Under the pieces are notes generated by a model. It searched no databases, was not told the DNA's origin, and was given only the letters and a program-made list of their open reading frames with translations. Both the position numbers and the translations under genes were made by a program. Shown piece by piece: positions 22,772-34,136 of a DNA stretch of 64,000 nt. Source of the DNA: Knoxdaviesia capensis (Eukaryota > Ascomycota > Sordariomycetes > Microascales > Gondwanamycetaceae); contig LNGK01000003.1 in the NCBI GenBank assembly GCA_001510575.1, forward strand, positions 735,755-799,754, written 5' to 3'. Position 1 is the first letter of the stretch, and the number at the start of each line of letters is the position of its first letter.

Positions 22772-25266
22772 TGTTGGCTCCGGCGGGCGCGCCGAGCAGC
22801 GTCTTGCACGAGTCCGCCAGCGTGGTGGTCTCGTCGCGGCTGCCGCCCACCAGGATCAGCTTGCGCGGCCGGATCAGCGGGATCAGCATGTTGAGGCTGC
22901 GCTTGTCGTGCAGGCCCTCGAAGTCGACGAAGGTGATGTGCAGGTGCACCGCGACCGATGTGGATGTCGTGGCCAGGCGTGCCGGCATGTACATGGCCGC
23001 GGCGGCGGCGGTGTCGGCGCTGTCGTCGACGCCGGCGAGTTCGTCCACCGCCTCGCTGCTGCTGCCGCCGCCGCCGAAGCCGCCCGCGTGGCTGGACGCG
23101 CCTGCAGAGTGGTGCCCATCACCGCCGCGCGGGCCCATCTGCCCGCGCTTGCCGCCGCCAGCAGCGGCACTAGCTGCAGCCGGCTCGTCCCACTTGCGTT
23201 TCTTGCCGAGCCGGGACAGCTCGTCGCGGCCACCGGCCCCCGCGGCGCCGCCGTCGTCGCCGGCGTCGTCGCCGCGCTCCTCGGCCCGCACGAACGCCTC
23301 GGGCCGGATGACCTCGCCGTAGTCGTCGCAGCGCTTGCGGCGGATCGGCACCGGGAACACGCGATCGCGGCCTCGCTTACCATCGACCGCAAAATCGAAC
23401 ACCCCCGTGCGCTTGATCAGCACGTTCATCCCCAGGTCCTCGTCCTTCAGCACCACGTTGCGCCGCGTCGCCTGGCTGATCGCCGTCGACACGTTGAGCG
23501 CCTTGCCCTGCTGCTCCGAGTCGGACTCGTCGCTTTCTGAAGACGACTCCGACATGTCGTCGCCGCCGTCGCCGGCCGCCTCCAGCAATGCCGCTCCGCC
23601 CGCCTGCACCGTGGTCTGCAGCTGGCGCTGCGCGAGCCACTGCTGGTACGTGGCCAGGTCGTCGCCCTCGAGCGTGTGGCGCAGGTACTCCTTCATCTCC
23701 ACAGCGCGCCCGCCGCCGCCCACGGCCTCGAGCCCATCGGCCTCGCCAATCTTCTCGATATTGCCGTCGCGCTCCTTCCACCACGCGTACAGCATGCCGG
23801 CGATCGACGGCGCCGCCCCGGCCCCGCCAGTCTGCTGGGGGCGCTCGGTCAGCACGACCAGGTTGCGCGCGTCGGCAGCCAGTCCGCGCAGCACGTCGCG
23901 CGAGAAGCCCCACTCCAGGCTGGTGTCGCTGGCGAGGATCACGCGGCCCTGGCGCGGCGCCGAGGCGTCCGCCGCGAGCTGCAGCAGCCGCAGCACCTCG
24001 GCCTTGCGCTCGATGATGCGCAGGTGCTTGAACTCAAACGGCCCGTCGTTCTTGACGCCCTTGTCGTCGCCCCCACCGCCGCCGGGGCCGCCGCCGCGGC
24101 CGTTGGCATGGCGGTGGCCGCCCTCGGGCGCCACCTCCAGCTCGCGGTTCATGTTATCGTCCATCCACTCCAGCATCGTGCGTGCGTAGCGGATGGTGTT
24201 GCTCATGCTCTTGCCGGCCAGGTACAGCCGCGACGTGCGCAGCAGCCCGTCGCCGCGGCCGGTGTCGTTGCGCCAGGCGCGCTCGAGGAGGTACGCGAGT
24301 TCGAGCACTCGCGCGCTGGAGTCGACGGGGATGAGCACAGTGCCGCCGTGGGACACGCACGACTTGACGGCCTCGAGCAGCTGTTCGTCGCGTTTGGCGC
24401 GGCCGCCGGCGACGGCCGTCTTACTCGAACCGCGCGCGGTGCAGATTAGCGCGGTGGGCTGGCGGAGCTGCTCGATGACCTCTCCACCGCCGCCACCGGC
24501 GCCCCCGAGCCACGCGGCACCGGCAAACACGTTCTCGCGAGCCTGGTTCCAGTCAGCGGCGTACACCACCGACTCCATGCCATGCTGGATGTGCCAGATG
24601 GTGCCGCCGAGCGTGCGGCCCGAGTTGTACGCGGTAATGGTCAGGCCATTGAGCGGCGGGGTGCCGGGGGTGGGCAGCGGCTGGTGGGGTTGCGAGTACT
24701 TCAGCGGCTGGATCAGCGAGAAGTACTTGGCCACGTCTTCGGGAGTGGGCGGCTGGAGGAGGATGCCGTCGAGGGCCTTGTCGGAGGTGGTGCTGGACGC
24801 AAAGCTGAAGGTGGCCGGCTCGGCGGACGCGGCGGCCGATGTCGAGGCAATGGTTGTGGCGGCGCGCGGCGTCGAGTCGTACAGATCTTGGATCAGCGTC
24901 CGGCCGAGGTCGATGATGGGCCGGGTGGCGTAGATGGGGATGTGGGTGAAGCGCGGGAAGTTCTTGCAGCAGTGCGCGAACGCCGCAAGATGGCCGACGG
25001 TGGCGTGGGTGAGGAGGATGAGGGAGATCGACTGCGACTGGACTTGTCTGGAGAGGGGGGTTAGCTGACACAGAGATCGGGACAGAGGAACAGACAAGAA
25101 AGAAGACTCTGGATACTTACTTCTCAAGAGCCCGCAGCTTGGCCGGATCGAACGAGGCGTCCCATCCCAGGCCAACGAGCACTTTGACGCCGCCGTCAAA
25201 CTCCAGCAGTGACTGGGTGGCTGGAGACTCGGAGAGAGCGCCCTGAAGAGGGCAGAAGGTGAACAT
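22107..25266 (-). CDS. CFT2: Cleavage factor two protein 2 (CPSF100 homologue)
   Basis: Non-catalytic subunit of the nuclear cleavage and polyadenylation factor that pairs with the Ysh1/CPSF73 endonuclease. Exon 1 (25266-25121) encodes MFTFCPLQGALSESPATQS and the first strands of the metallo-beta-lactamase fold. After a 73-base intron, exon 2 (25047-22107) resumes in frame with KQVQSQSISLILL, giving 1028 residues. The usual zinc ligands are degraded: where CPSF73 has HxHxDH, this has LTHATVGHLAA. Further on, SGRTLGGTIWH (about 185-195) and VVYAADWNQ replace the AGHxLG and GDFS motifs. A beta-CASP region follows (about 240-460), then an acidic linker near 550 and a C-terminal part with LNMLIPLIRPRKLILVGG (about 770). 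Poly-Gly and poly-Pro insertions from GGC/GCC repeats make it somewhat longer than usual. Confidence 0.93.
22742..22770. repeat. CFT2: (GCC)n repeat coding poly-Gly in CFT2
   Basis: About nine GCC units on the plus strand encode a glycine run in CFT2. A similar GGC run at 22479-22503 encodes prolines. Confidence 0.85.
25048..25120 (-). other. CFT2: Intron of CFT2
   Basis: 73 bases, GTAAGT donor, CAGCTAAC branch-like sequence and CTCCAG acceptor on the minus strand. Joining restores the conserved segment ALEKQVQSQSISL. Confidence 0.92.
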
Positions 25267-25992
25267 GGCCGCAGTTCAGAGATTAATGGGAGAATTGGGC
25301 CATTGTCTGGTGGATAAAGGAGTGTGGTGAAGAGCTGCAAAGAGCTGGACGAGATGTAGTGAGGGAACAATTGGAAGGAACTAGAGAAACAGGAATAATG
25401 TGTGGGAGAGGAATTGATCGAGAGAGGAGAAGAGGGGAAAAGAGAAGTAAAGCAGGTGTTTATGTTGATGGGAGAAGTTGTTGACGTTGAAGTGTGAACC
25501 AAAATACTGGAAGCTACAGAAAATGTCAAGATGCTGGCAGCATTTGGCGCCAGAAGCGATAATGCGCGTTTGCCAGCCGCGCCTTAGTCAGCAGGCCAGT
25601 GTGGGGCATTGAAGAGACACTGTACCGACACCCTAACATAACCCTAGTGTCAGGGGATCTGAGGATTCCTGCACTGGAGCCGGATAACGCTGAACTATAT
25701 TCAATATGCAGCAGCATTTCAGGACTCCGACCTGCATGCTATATATTATGCCCAGGCTGGTCCTGCAACACGGCGGATCTCCTGCCCTCCATCTGAACGG
25801 CAATATCGCTGTGTGGACCAGCTTGATTAAGGCCACATTACCCTCTTCTCCCCTCCAGGAGGACGAGAAGTTGCCACCTTCTCCGTACCGTCGATAAGCA
25901 CCAGAAGAACACAAAATCCACCCCCGTATCGTGATCCCCAGGAAAATCCCACACGCCGTCACTCTGTCTCCAACAGATCTCTGCGCTCCTGT

Positions 25993-26002
25993 TTGCACGT
26001 GA
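25993..26002. promoter_or_regulatory. E-box CACGTG, distal copy
   Basis: TTGCACGTGA, identical to the copy at 26775-26784. CACGTG is a common bHLH site; no specific factor can be named. Confidence 0.35.
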
Positions 26003-26774
26003 TCCTCTCGATCGCGATAACACGGAACACAGTACGCCACACGGTACGCCAGCACCTTCCTCACGCGTTTTTTTTTTCGGCCCACACCCAGGTCCCTTAT
26101 TTTGCCCTGAGTTTTGCCAGCCCATTTCTATTTTTACAGGGCCCCGATAGCAGGCGAACAGCTTCGATATAGCGATATCTGTGGAAGGTGCTGTGCTGTC
26201 CTTAAAAACGGCAAGACCGCTTAATGCAATATCCCACACACTTAGGCCCACACATCGCCAAATTGCTTCTCTTTGCTTTGTTTTTTTCCTCCTTTCGGCT
26301 TGTGCTTTTTCTCCTGATCGGGATCTTCAATCTTCATCTCGTCTTTTGATTCCGTCTTCTTTCTCCCAGTCTCTGTGAAATCATCCCACTTCACCTTCCG
26401 GAACATGTGTGTGGTGCTGTCTTCATGTGAGAACCTCTCCGCCTCTTGTCTCACATCCCCCTCCAAACATCTCGATGCTAACAATCTGGCTTTTTCTTGG
26501 GCTTACTCAAGAGTCTGTCTGGGCCGAAGCTTGACCGATAGAGAGAGATAAGACCGGACTCACCAAGTTTCCGTGATCGATTCTCTCGGGACCTCTCCGA
26601 TTCTCTCAGTACGTCGTCCAGCTGTGTTGCTACTCATTTTCGCCATTGCAATCGCGCCCCTCTTGAGCTTTGCTGGCTGGCTTCTTCAGTCCCCCTGCAT
26701 CTTACCACCGATCGCGCCCAAACTCTTTGTGCCTCGATGGCCCGGCTAACATGAACAATCTCTGATTGTGACAG

Positions 26775-26784
26775 TTGCACGTGA
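26775..26784. promoter_or_regulatory. E-box CACGTG, proximal copy
   Basis: TTGCACGTGA lies about 50 bases before the SEC24 start codon. Confidence 0.35.
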
Positions 26785-26833
26785 CTTTCTCTTTCTCGAC
26801 CCCTCCTCTCGCGACATCTCGCAGTCTCCCACC

Positions 26834-29800
26834 ATGGCTGAATACGCCATGTACCACTCCCTCGGCCAGGGAGAACAGATCGACCCCAACGATCCTTCGC
26901 GAACCTCACAACCCGCGCCGCAGCAGTTCAACCCGCCAATTGCCCCGAACCCGTACCACCAGGCCGGTGCCTCTCCGTATGCCCCGCCGGCCCAGGGCCA
27001 ATCGTACTTCGGTGCCCCGCCGCCAATGCCGGGCCAGCAGCCGCAGCCGCCGATGGCTCCCGGCTCCCAACAGTACGGCGGGGCTGCCCCGATGCAGAAT
27101 GCCTTTCCTCCTCAGGACCCCAACACTCTAGCTGGCCAGATGGGCAACATGTCTCTTGGCGATGCGTACGGCACTGCAAGGAGAAAGAAGAAGGATCGCC
27201 ACGCCTACCACACCGTCGAAGCCCCCATTGGCTCCGTGGCCGGAGACCCTGCTGCCGCCGGCTTCGGCGGCCAGCTCGGTGGCGCTCCCCCGGCCCAGAG
27301 CTTCTTTGGCATGCCTGGTTCCGGCCTGGGCCATGATCCGTCGCCCCAGTTTCTCCACCCGGCCGACACCCTGACCCCCGGCGCCGTCCCCGGAGGTGCC
27401 CCTGGACCTGGAGCTCCCATGCCGACCACTCCGACCACCTTTGATCCGTCTCTTGCCGCTTTCCCCACCGCCCCCGGAGCTCAACGCGTTCCCGGAGCCC
27501 CGACCACGGTTACCCCCGACGGCACCCCCAGCTTGCCCGCGTCGCGAGACTCCGTCCAGACCTACTACCTCAGCAATGTGCACGCCACCTTTGAGCGCCA
27601 CGTGCCGCCGCCGGCGTCGATTTCGTTTGTGGCCTTCGACCAGGGCAACAGCTCGCCCAAGTTTACCCGCCTGACCATGAACTGCATCCCGTCGGCCCAG
27701 GAGAAGCTGGCCGCCACCGGTGTGCCGCTGGGCCTGATCCTGCAGCCGCTGGCCGCCCAGCAGCCCGGCGAGCTTCCGGTGCCGGTGCTGGATTTCGGCG
27801 ACAAGGGCCCGCCGCGCTGCCACCGGTGTCGCGCCTACATCAACCCGTTCATGATGTTCCGGTCGGGCGGCAACAAATTCGTGTGCAACCTGTGCAGCCA
27901 CCCCAACGAAACGCCGCCCGAGTACTTCTGCGCCACGAGCCCGCAGGGCGTGCGCGTCGACCGTGACCAGCGGCCCGAGCTCACCCGCGGCACCGTCGAG
28001 TTTGTCGTCCCGAAGGAGTACTACACCAAGGAGCCGGTCGGCCTACGCTGGCTGTTCCTGATCGATGTTACCCAGGAGGCTGCGAACAAGGGCTTCCTGG
28101 AGGCGTTTTGCGAGGGCATCCTCGCAGCGCTGTATGGTGGCGGGTCGGAGAACGAGGACGAGGTAGATGAGGATAGCGAGCTGAAGCGCCAGATTCCGAA
28201 GGGGTCCAAGGTTGGATTCGTGACGTACGATCGGGATATCCACTTCTACAACGTCAACGTGAGTTAAGGCCTTGTTGCTGAGTCAATGTGAATGTTGCTA
28301 ACTCCGGTTTCGTTTCTCTTCCGTGTAGCCCAACCTCGAGCAGGCGCAGATGATGATCATGCCCGATATCGAAGACCCGTTTGTGCCCTTGAGTGACGGG
28401 CTGTTTGTTGATCCTCACGAGTCGAGGTACGTGAATATGACAAGACGTGTGGGAGGCGGTATCTATTTTGGGATCATGCTAACAGTAGCCCAGAGCTGTC
28501 ATCACCTCTCTCCTTACGCGGTTACCGACCATCTTCGCTGATATCAAGAACCCCGAACCCGCCCTCCTCGCCGCTCTCAACTCCGGGCTCGCTGCTCTCG
28601 AGAAAACCGGTGGCAAGATTGTGGCGTCTCTGTGTGCACTTCCAACGTGGGGCCCCGGCCGCCTCTTCCTGCGCGACGACGGCAAGACGGTTGGTGGAGA
28701 GGTTGACAAGAAGCTGCTGAGCACCGAGCACCCGGCATGGAAGAAGGTGGCCGAGCGAATGGTGGCAGCCGGCATTGGTGCGGACATGTTCTTGGCTGCC
28801 CCCACCGGCGGCTACCTGGACATTGCCACGGTTGGCCATATCTCGGCGACTACCGGCGGAGAGATCTTCTACTACCCGAACTTTGTTGCGCCGCGCGACA
28901 GCTCCAAGCTGTCTTTGGAAATCAAGCACGCGGTGACGCGCGAGACCGGCTACCAGGGCCTCGTAAAGGTGCGCTGCTCCAACGGGCTCCAGGTGTCGGC
29001 GTACCACGGCAACTTTGTGCAGCACACGTTCGGCGCCGATCTGGAGGTTGGTGTCATCGATGCCGACAAGGCCATTGGCGTGACGTTCAGCTACGACGGC
29101 AAGCTCGACGCCAAGCTGGATGCGCACTTCCAGCTGGCGCTCCTGTACACCACAGCATCCGGCGAACGCCGCGTGCGCTGCTGCAACGTCATTGCTAGTG
29201 TCAACGACAGCCCCGGCGAGTGCATGAAGTTTGTCGACCAGGACGCGGTGGTCAATCTCCTTTGTAAGGAGGCCACCACGAAGCTGTCGACGACGTCGGC
29301 AACGCTGAAGGACGTGCGCAACTTCTTGACGGAGCGCACGATCGACGTGATGTCTAGCTACCGCAAGCACATCCTCACGACTGGATACCCGCCTAGTCAG
29401 CTGGTGATGCCGGAGAAATTGAAGGAGTTCTGCATGTACATGCTGGCCATGATCAAGAGCCGCGCATTCAAGGGCGGCGCCGAGACGTCGGACCGGCGCG
29501 TCAGCGAGCTGCGCATGGTGCGGTCGCTGGGCTGCGGCGAGCTGAGCGCGTACCTGTACGCGCGCATCATCCCCATCCACAACCTGCAGCCGGAGGAGGG
29601 CTTCCCCGACGAGCAGACGGGCCAGCTCAAGCTGCCGCCGTCGCTGCGGGCGTCGTTTGCGCGCGTCGAGCCGGGCGGCGTGTACCTGGTCGACAACGGC
29701 CAGCAGTGCCTGCTGTGGATGCACGCGCAGACGTCGCCGAACCTGCTCGCCGACCTGTTTGGCGGCGACCCGGCGGCGCCGCCCACGCTGCAGGACCTGG

Positions 29801-30218
29801 ACGTGTACACGTCGGCGCTGCCGGTGCTGGAGACGCACCTGAACGCGCAGGTGCGCAACATTGTCGAGTTCCTGCGCGGGCTGCGCGGGTCCAAGGGCCT
29901 GACGATCCAGCTGGCGCGCCAGGGCATCGACGGCGCGGAGTACGAGTTTGCGCGCATGCTGGTGGAGGATCGGAATAACGAGGCGCAGAGCTATGTGGAC
30001 TGGCTCGTGCATATCCACCAGGCCGTGACGAACGATGTGAGATCTCTCTTGTTGCTGTTCTTCTTTCCTACCACCCCCTCTCCTGTCGCTCTCTCTCTCC
30101 TACTGTCTACTAACACTCGACGGCGCTCTTTCAATAGGTCTCCGGACACCGGAAACGCGAAGACGGCGACTCCGGCGCCATGTCCAACTTTGCCGGCCTG
30201 CGCCCGGCATACTGGTAG
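26834..30218 (+). CDS. SEC24: COPII coat protein Sec24
   Basis: Cargo-binding subunit of the Sec23-Sec24 inner coat for vesicles leaving the endoplasmic reticulum. Four exons, 26834-28258, 28329-28426, 28494-30036 and 30138-30218, join in frame to 1048 residues. The N-terminal 250 residues are Pro/Gln/Gly-rich with an RRKKKDRH patch. A zinc finger follows, C329-x2-C332-x18-C351-x2-C354, then the trunk domain beginning near GLRWLFLIDVTQEA, beta-sandwich and helical domains, and the gelsolin-like end. The short last exon encodes VSGHRKREDGDSGAMSNF and ends in LRPAYW, as Sec24 proteins do. The start at 26834 has a CACC-like context (ACCATGG) and no in-frame ATG upstream. Divergent from CFT2 and convergent with the DUF2263 gene. 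Confidence 0.96.
28259..28328 (+). other. SEC24: SEC24 intron 1
   Basis: 70 bases, GTGAGT donor, TGTAG acceptor, phase 0; joins FYNVN to PNLEQAQMM. Confidence 0.92.
28427..28493 (+). other. SEC24: SEC24 intron 2
   Basis: 67 bases, GTACGT donor, GCTAAC branch sequence and CCCAG acceptor; joins DPHESR to AVITSLL. Confidence 0.9.
30037..30137 (+). other. SEC24: SEC24 intron 3
   Basis: 101 bases, GTGAGA donor and AATAG acceptor; joins QAVTND to VSGHRKRED just before the stop. Confidence 0.88.
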
Positions 30219-31918
30219 AGCGACGACACATCTTCCGTGTTTCTCATACCACCACGCAGCACCAACGAAGCAAGCATACAGCGCGGCATAGACCACATTC
30301 GATGAAAAGGGGTGGGGTGGAGATATTCTGAGAGGACGCAATTTCTGGGGGGGTTTTTCTTTGCTCTCTCTCTGGCGATTGATGGTGCATTCCTCAGTGT
30401 CCTTTCCCATGTTGTTTCTCGTTTTTGACGTCTCCTTTTTGTTATTGATTGCACTTGTTTTTCATACTGTCTCCTTGCTTTTGGCTGCGGGAGGAAGGAA
30501 ATCCAAAATAGTGTTTGTTTTCGAGGTTGTTCCTCTGTCTTGCTTTCTACACTTTTCCCATGCTCTGGTGAGAGTGTAAACCCTAGACCCTAACCCCACA
30601 ACCCTAACACGCGAACTAACCCTAGGGTTGACTTACACCGCCTTCACTTCTCAACGACGACGTCCTGCAGGACGGTAACACACAGTCACAATACGAGAAA
30701 GCTACCACGTAAATGCCGACGCGGATACTCACATGTTCTACTGTTTCATGTAAAGAGCGGCCAGCGAGCAGCCCGCAGACGTGGACAAATCTCGCCCACG
30801 ATGCCGCGATTCCCCCCTCCCCGTTTCCGTCCTTTGTATCTCCGGCCATCTCACTCTGTGCCAGCGTGGATCTCGATTTGTATCTGGCGGCGGTTGAGTG
30901 AGTGCTTCCCACCCCACTGTGCACAACGCGGTGGACGGCAGCAGGGAAATTTGGGCGGGAACGTGCATGATGAGATCTCGTATTTATGCGGGACATCTGG
31001 ATGTCACGGCGTACAGAGATTGTTTGCTGTGGGACGCGGTGGCGACATATGCAAGCCGGCAGCTGGGGAAGACACGAGTGATTCACAGGTCCAGAGAGGA
31101 GGGAAGCCACGGCTACAGCAAGAGGATGATGAGAAGTTGCACATGTTCATGTTCGTCCTATCCAGAGCAGCTATACTAGAGATAACAAGCAACGCGGAGG
31201 CTATCGTATCCAGCGAATCCAAAGCAAAAAAGGCACAACGCGAACGAAACCAAAAGAAGAAGAAGACGAGAAGTGAAAAGAAAAAGATCCAAGCCAGGAA
31301 CAAGAAAAAAGAACTCAAGAGTATCCCCCTCCACCATTAATTCAACTGTTATCCACCGCGCAGAAAAACAACGACTAAACCCATCCCGGAATCGCTGAGC
31401 CTCCCCTTTGTGATTTTTAGTTGCAGCGCTTGATATTCCTCTCCAAGAAGTGTAAAAAAAAAACAAATAAAAAACCAGAGTGCCGCGGACGTGAAAATCA
31501 TCTTCCTCCTCCAACGAAATAGTGAACTTGCCATCCCCCTGCGCTCGGCGGTGCTGGAAGTCATGAGAAGAAACGAAAAAAAAAAAAAGAATCTGGCCAA
31601 CGTGACGGAGATTAAGGAAGCAGAAGACCAAGAGAAAGGAGAAAGAGAAGCAAAAATAAAAGAAAGCTTCGTGTACGTGGGAAACGTGTGCGTTGAAAAA
31701 AGCAGCATAAGGTCGTAGAGAGGCGGCGTCTGGGGAGAGACCAACCTCTGGAAAAGACAGAAAGCAAAGAAAGCGCAGAAACTGACGTGAGATGGCGAGT
31801 GAAGCAAGAGGTCTAAGGAAAAGAAAAAGAAAACAAGACAAGAAAGACAACCACCAAAAAAGTAGATAGACTGATGGGGGAGAATCATGAACAGTGGAGA
31901 GACATGGACGCAGGAACC
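30219..31918. other. Convergent intergenic region SEC24/DUF2263
   Basis: 1.7 kb without recognised gene. T-rich SEC24 3' sequence is followed by a cluster of telomere-like words (30578-30629) and, from about 31.2 kb, purine-rich plus-strand sequence that will be the pyrimidine-rich 3' region of the minus-strand gene. Confidence 0.55.
30578..30629. repeat. Cluster of telomere-like CCCTAA words
   Basis: Within 52 bases: AAACCCTAGACCCTAACCCC, AACCCTAAC and CTAACCCTAGGGTT. The last is a head-to-head inverted pair of CCCTA units. This is the densest such cluster in the window. Confidence 0.6.
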
Positions 31919-33034
31919 CTAATTCGGGTTGATGATGGTGTTGAAGCTGTATCGCGGATCGCGGAAGTCATGGGCAACAGCCTCGATGTTTTGGCGGTCA
32001 AACACACCAGTGAAGATCTCGTAGTCGGTCTGCAGCTCGGTGGCGCCATCGGCGCTGGACGAGGCGGCGGACGACGACGAGGAGGCCGACGACGACGAAG
32101 CGGAGGCGCGGCTGGGCCCGGGCTGCGGGCGGTTGGTGCGGCTGGAGCGGGTCGACTCGCCGCGGCGGCCGTTCTTGCGCTCAATGTCCTCGCGGATGAA
32201 CTCGGCGGTCGACTGGTTGGCGTCCGGGAAGGCGAAGATCACGCTGGCGAACTGCCTGTGGAACATCGGGTCGGTCAGCAGCGCGTCGCGCCACATCTCG
32301 GCGATCTCGCGCGGCGGGTTGCGGTACTGGTTGCCCAGCGCCCAGTCGCCGATGATGATCTCGCGCCAGCCGTGCTGCAGGCACAGCCGCAGCGCCGTGC
32401 GCATCTTGATGGCCACCAGGTCGCGCTCGGCGGCGAACGAGAAGCCCGTGCCGGCCGGGTTGAGCTTGGGCCAGCGCACCGGCGGCACCGACACCACCGA
32501 CACCGCCTGCCAGTGGTGCAGCGGCAGCACGTCGCGCATCTCCTCGTTGTGGCGGCACACCACCACGTGCGGCGACACAATGCCGGCCTCGCTGCTGATC
32601 GGGTACGGGTTGAACGCCACGCGGCCCTCGCGCGTGCGCACGAACCCGCTGCTCAGCGTCGCCGACAGGTTGCTGCGCCGGCACAGCCGCTCCTCGTAGC
32701 CGCTGACCGCGGTCTCCCAGTCGCCGCCCGGCCGCCGCTCGTTGGCCGACAGCACCAGCGGCACGCGGAAGGTCGAGCCCTCGCCGGCGCGGCCGTCGGC
32801 GATCTGCATGGCCAGCGTGGCCGGGTCGGCCTGGTACACCACGATGTCGGGCACCAGCGGCAGGTGGGCCGGGCCGGGCGGCGGCGGCGGCAGGTAGTGC
32901 AGCGGCGCCACGTACACGAACGACTCGGTTGGCCAGTCCTCGTAGCAGCTTTCGCGCACGTAGGGGATCATGTCGCGGCGGATCGAGGCGGCGATTTCCG
33001 TGGCGCGGGCCCTGGGACGGTGTTTTTCGGGCAT
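31919..33034 (-). CDS. DUF2263 / microbial PARG-like macrodomain protein
   Basis: Intronless frame of 371 residues matching the TIGR02452/DUF2263 family, a macrodomain-type fold that includes bacterial-type poly(ADP-ribose) glycohydrolases. Visible family blocks are the N-terminal RATEIAASIRRDMIPYV; LSANERRPGGDWETAVSGYEERLCRRS at about 96-121; SPHVVVCRHNEEM at 154-166; and IIIGDWALGNQYRNPPREIAEMW at 226-248. The usual catalytic signature is GGG...QEE. Here it reads G104-G105-D106 and Y113-E114-E115, so both glutamates remain while a Gly and the Gln are replaced. The C-terminus has a Ser/Ala-rich linker (about 294-329) and a conserved-looking tail. The ATG at 33034 has AAA before it. The open frame extends upstream to a GTG at 33175, whose product would be Leu/Pro-rich, and that start was not used. 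Activity cannot be judged. Confidence 0.8.
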   Translation of the reverse strand: MPEKHRPRARATEIAASIRRDMIPYVRESCYEDWPTESFVYVAPLHYLPPPPPGPAHLPLVPDIVVYQADPATLAMQIADGRAGEGSTFRVPLVLSANERRPGGDWETAVSGYEERLCRRSNLSATLSSGFVRTREGRVAFNPYPISSEAGIVSPHVVVCRHNEEMRDVLPLHHWQAVSVVSVPPVRWPKLNPAGTGFSFAAERDLVAIKMRTALRLCLQHGWREIIIGDWALGNQYRNPPREIAEMWRDALLTDPMFHRQFASVIFAFPDANQSTAEFIREDIERKNGRRGESTRSSRTNRPQPGPSRASASSSSASSSSSAASSSADGATELQTDYEIFTGVFDRQNIEAVAHDFRDPRYSFNTIINPN

Positions 33035-34090
33035 TTTGGGCGGCGCGGCGGCGAGAAGGGCGAAGCGGTACGGTGTGGAGAGGAGAGGAAGAGGAAGAGC
33101 GAGAAGCACGGCACCAGCGGGAAGAAGACGTCCGGCTGGTAGAAGTAGGAGGCGGGGAGGGGGGCAGACATTCACACAAAGCCCCGAGATGGCACAACGT
33201 GAGAACGGAGTAAGACGTGGTACAGGGACAGATCTCTGTGGAGAGGGATCTGAGGTTGGAGAAGATGCAGGAGGGAGGGATGTGGAAGAGAGAAGACAAG
33301 AGGAAGAAGGAGAGAGCGAGAACAGGAGAAGAGAAGTGTTGTGAGTGAGGGCCGGTGATTGTGTAAGAGAGCTGATATCAGAGCTTGGTGTAAGTGATAT
33401 ATAGCAGAGACAGCCAGAGACAGGAAGGGAGAGAGCCGGGTATATATAGGAAATCGGCGATGTGTGAGCAGGGAGAAGGAGAGAGAGAGACAGCAGACGA
33501 CTTGTGAAGACCCGCAGAACTGATGGCCACTCCAGAGTGAATCACAGGCCGTCCATCCGGGAGCAAGATCGATCGGGGAGGGGGGGGAGAGGGAAAGCTC
33601 TTTATACGCGGAAAGCAGCCACACACACGCGCCAGCCAGCAGAACCGTCTTCTGGCCATCGAGATATGTCGATCGGCTTCCAGCACGCGGGGGGGAGTGC
33701 CAGTCTTTGAGGTGTGTCGTTGCAGGGACAAGTACCGTGTACGCGGGGCTTCTGGGTAGTGCGCACCAGGGAAGAAGTACTGTGTACATGGCGCGAGTGC
33801 ATCGGCCGTGTAAGTGCCACTTTGGCCGGTGTCTGTTGCGGTGTTTGCTGGCCCCGGCTTCCGGGGCTGCCAGAACCCAGGTGAGAAAACGAAAAGCACA
33901 TCCTGGCCGGGGTGGGTACTCTGGTGGGTGGAATCCTCTAACTAACGCACCTTGTCTCCCGAAATAGCCAAGTGAGGTCTCACTCCCGGGAGGAGTGAAG
34001 AGTGTGTCCGGCGAGGGGGTCTATGGTCTATGGGAGAGAGTCGGTGTGTATGGAGTAGATTGGACGAGAGAGAGTGTGTGTGAGTGTGTG

Positions 34091-34094
<4 letters not shown>

Positions 34095-34132
<38 letters not shown>
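34095..34132. repeat. (AG)n microsatellite
   Basis: About 19 uninterrupted AG units next to a GT-rich stretch. A shorter GA tract is at about 36013-36032. Confidence 0.95.

Positions 34133-34136
<4 letters not shown>

Larger units (their letters stand above)
25267..26833. promoter_or_regulatory. Shared divergent promoter of CFT2 and SEC24
   Basis: About 1.57 kb between the two starts, no other gene. It contains two CACGTG E-boxes sharing a 10-base word, a telomere-like word at 25629-25647, a CT-rich block before SEC24 (about 26.27-26.48 kb), and two tiny ATG frames (26737-26754 and 26751-26765) shortly before the SEC24 start. Confidence 0.55.

Noticed and set aside
22150..24933. Several plus-strand open frames of 240-390 codons
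   Set aside because: All are antisense to CFT2 and low complexity.
28522..30018. Minus-strand open frame of 498 codons
   Set aside because: Antisense to SEC24; no family features.
31874..33142. Long open frame of 422 codons on the plus strand
   Set aside because: It is antisense to the DUF2263 gene, Arg/Ala/Gly/His-rich, and arises from GC-rich codon bias of the true strand.
33035..33175. N-terminal extension of the DUF2263 frame, signal-peptide-like
   Set aside because: It would start at GTG, and its Leu/Pro/Ala-rich content comes from the CT-rich leader; the ATG at 33034 has good context.
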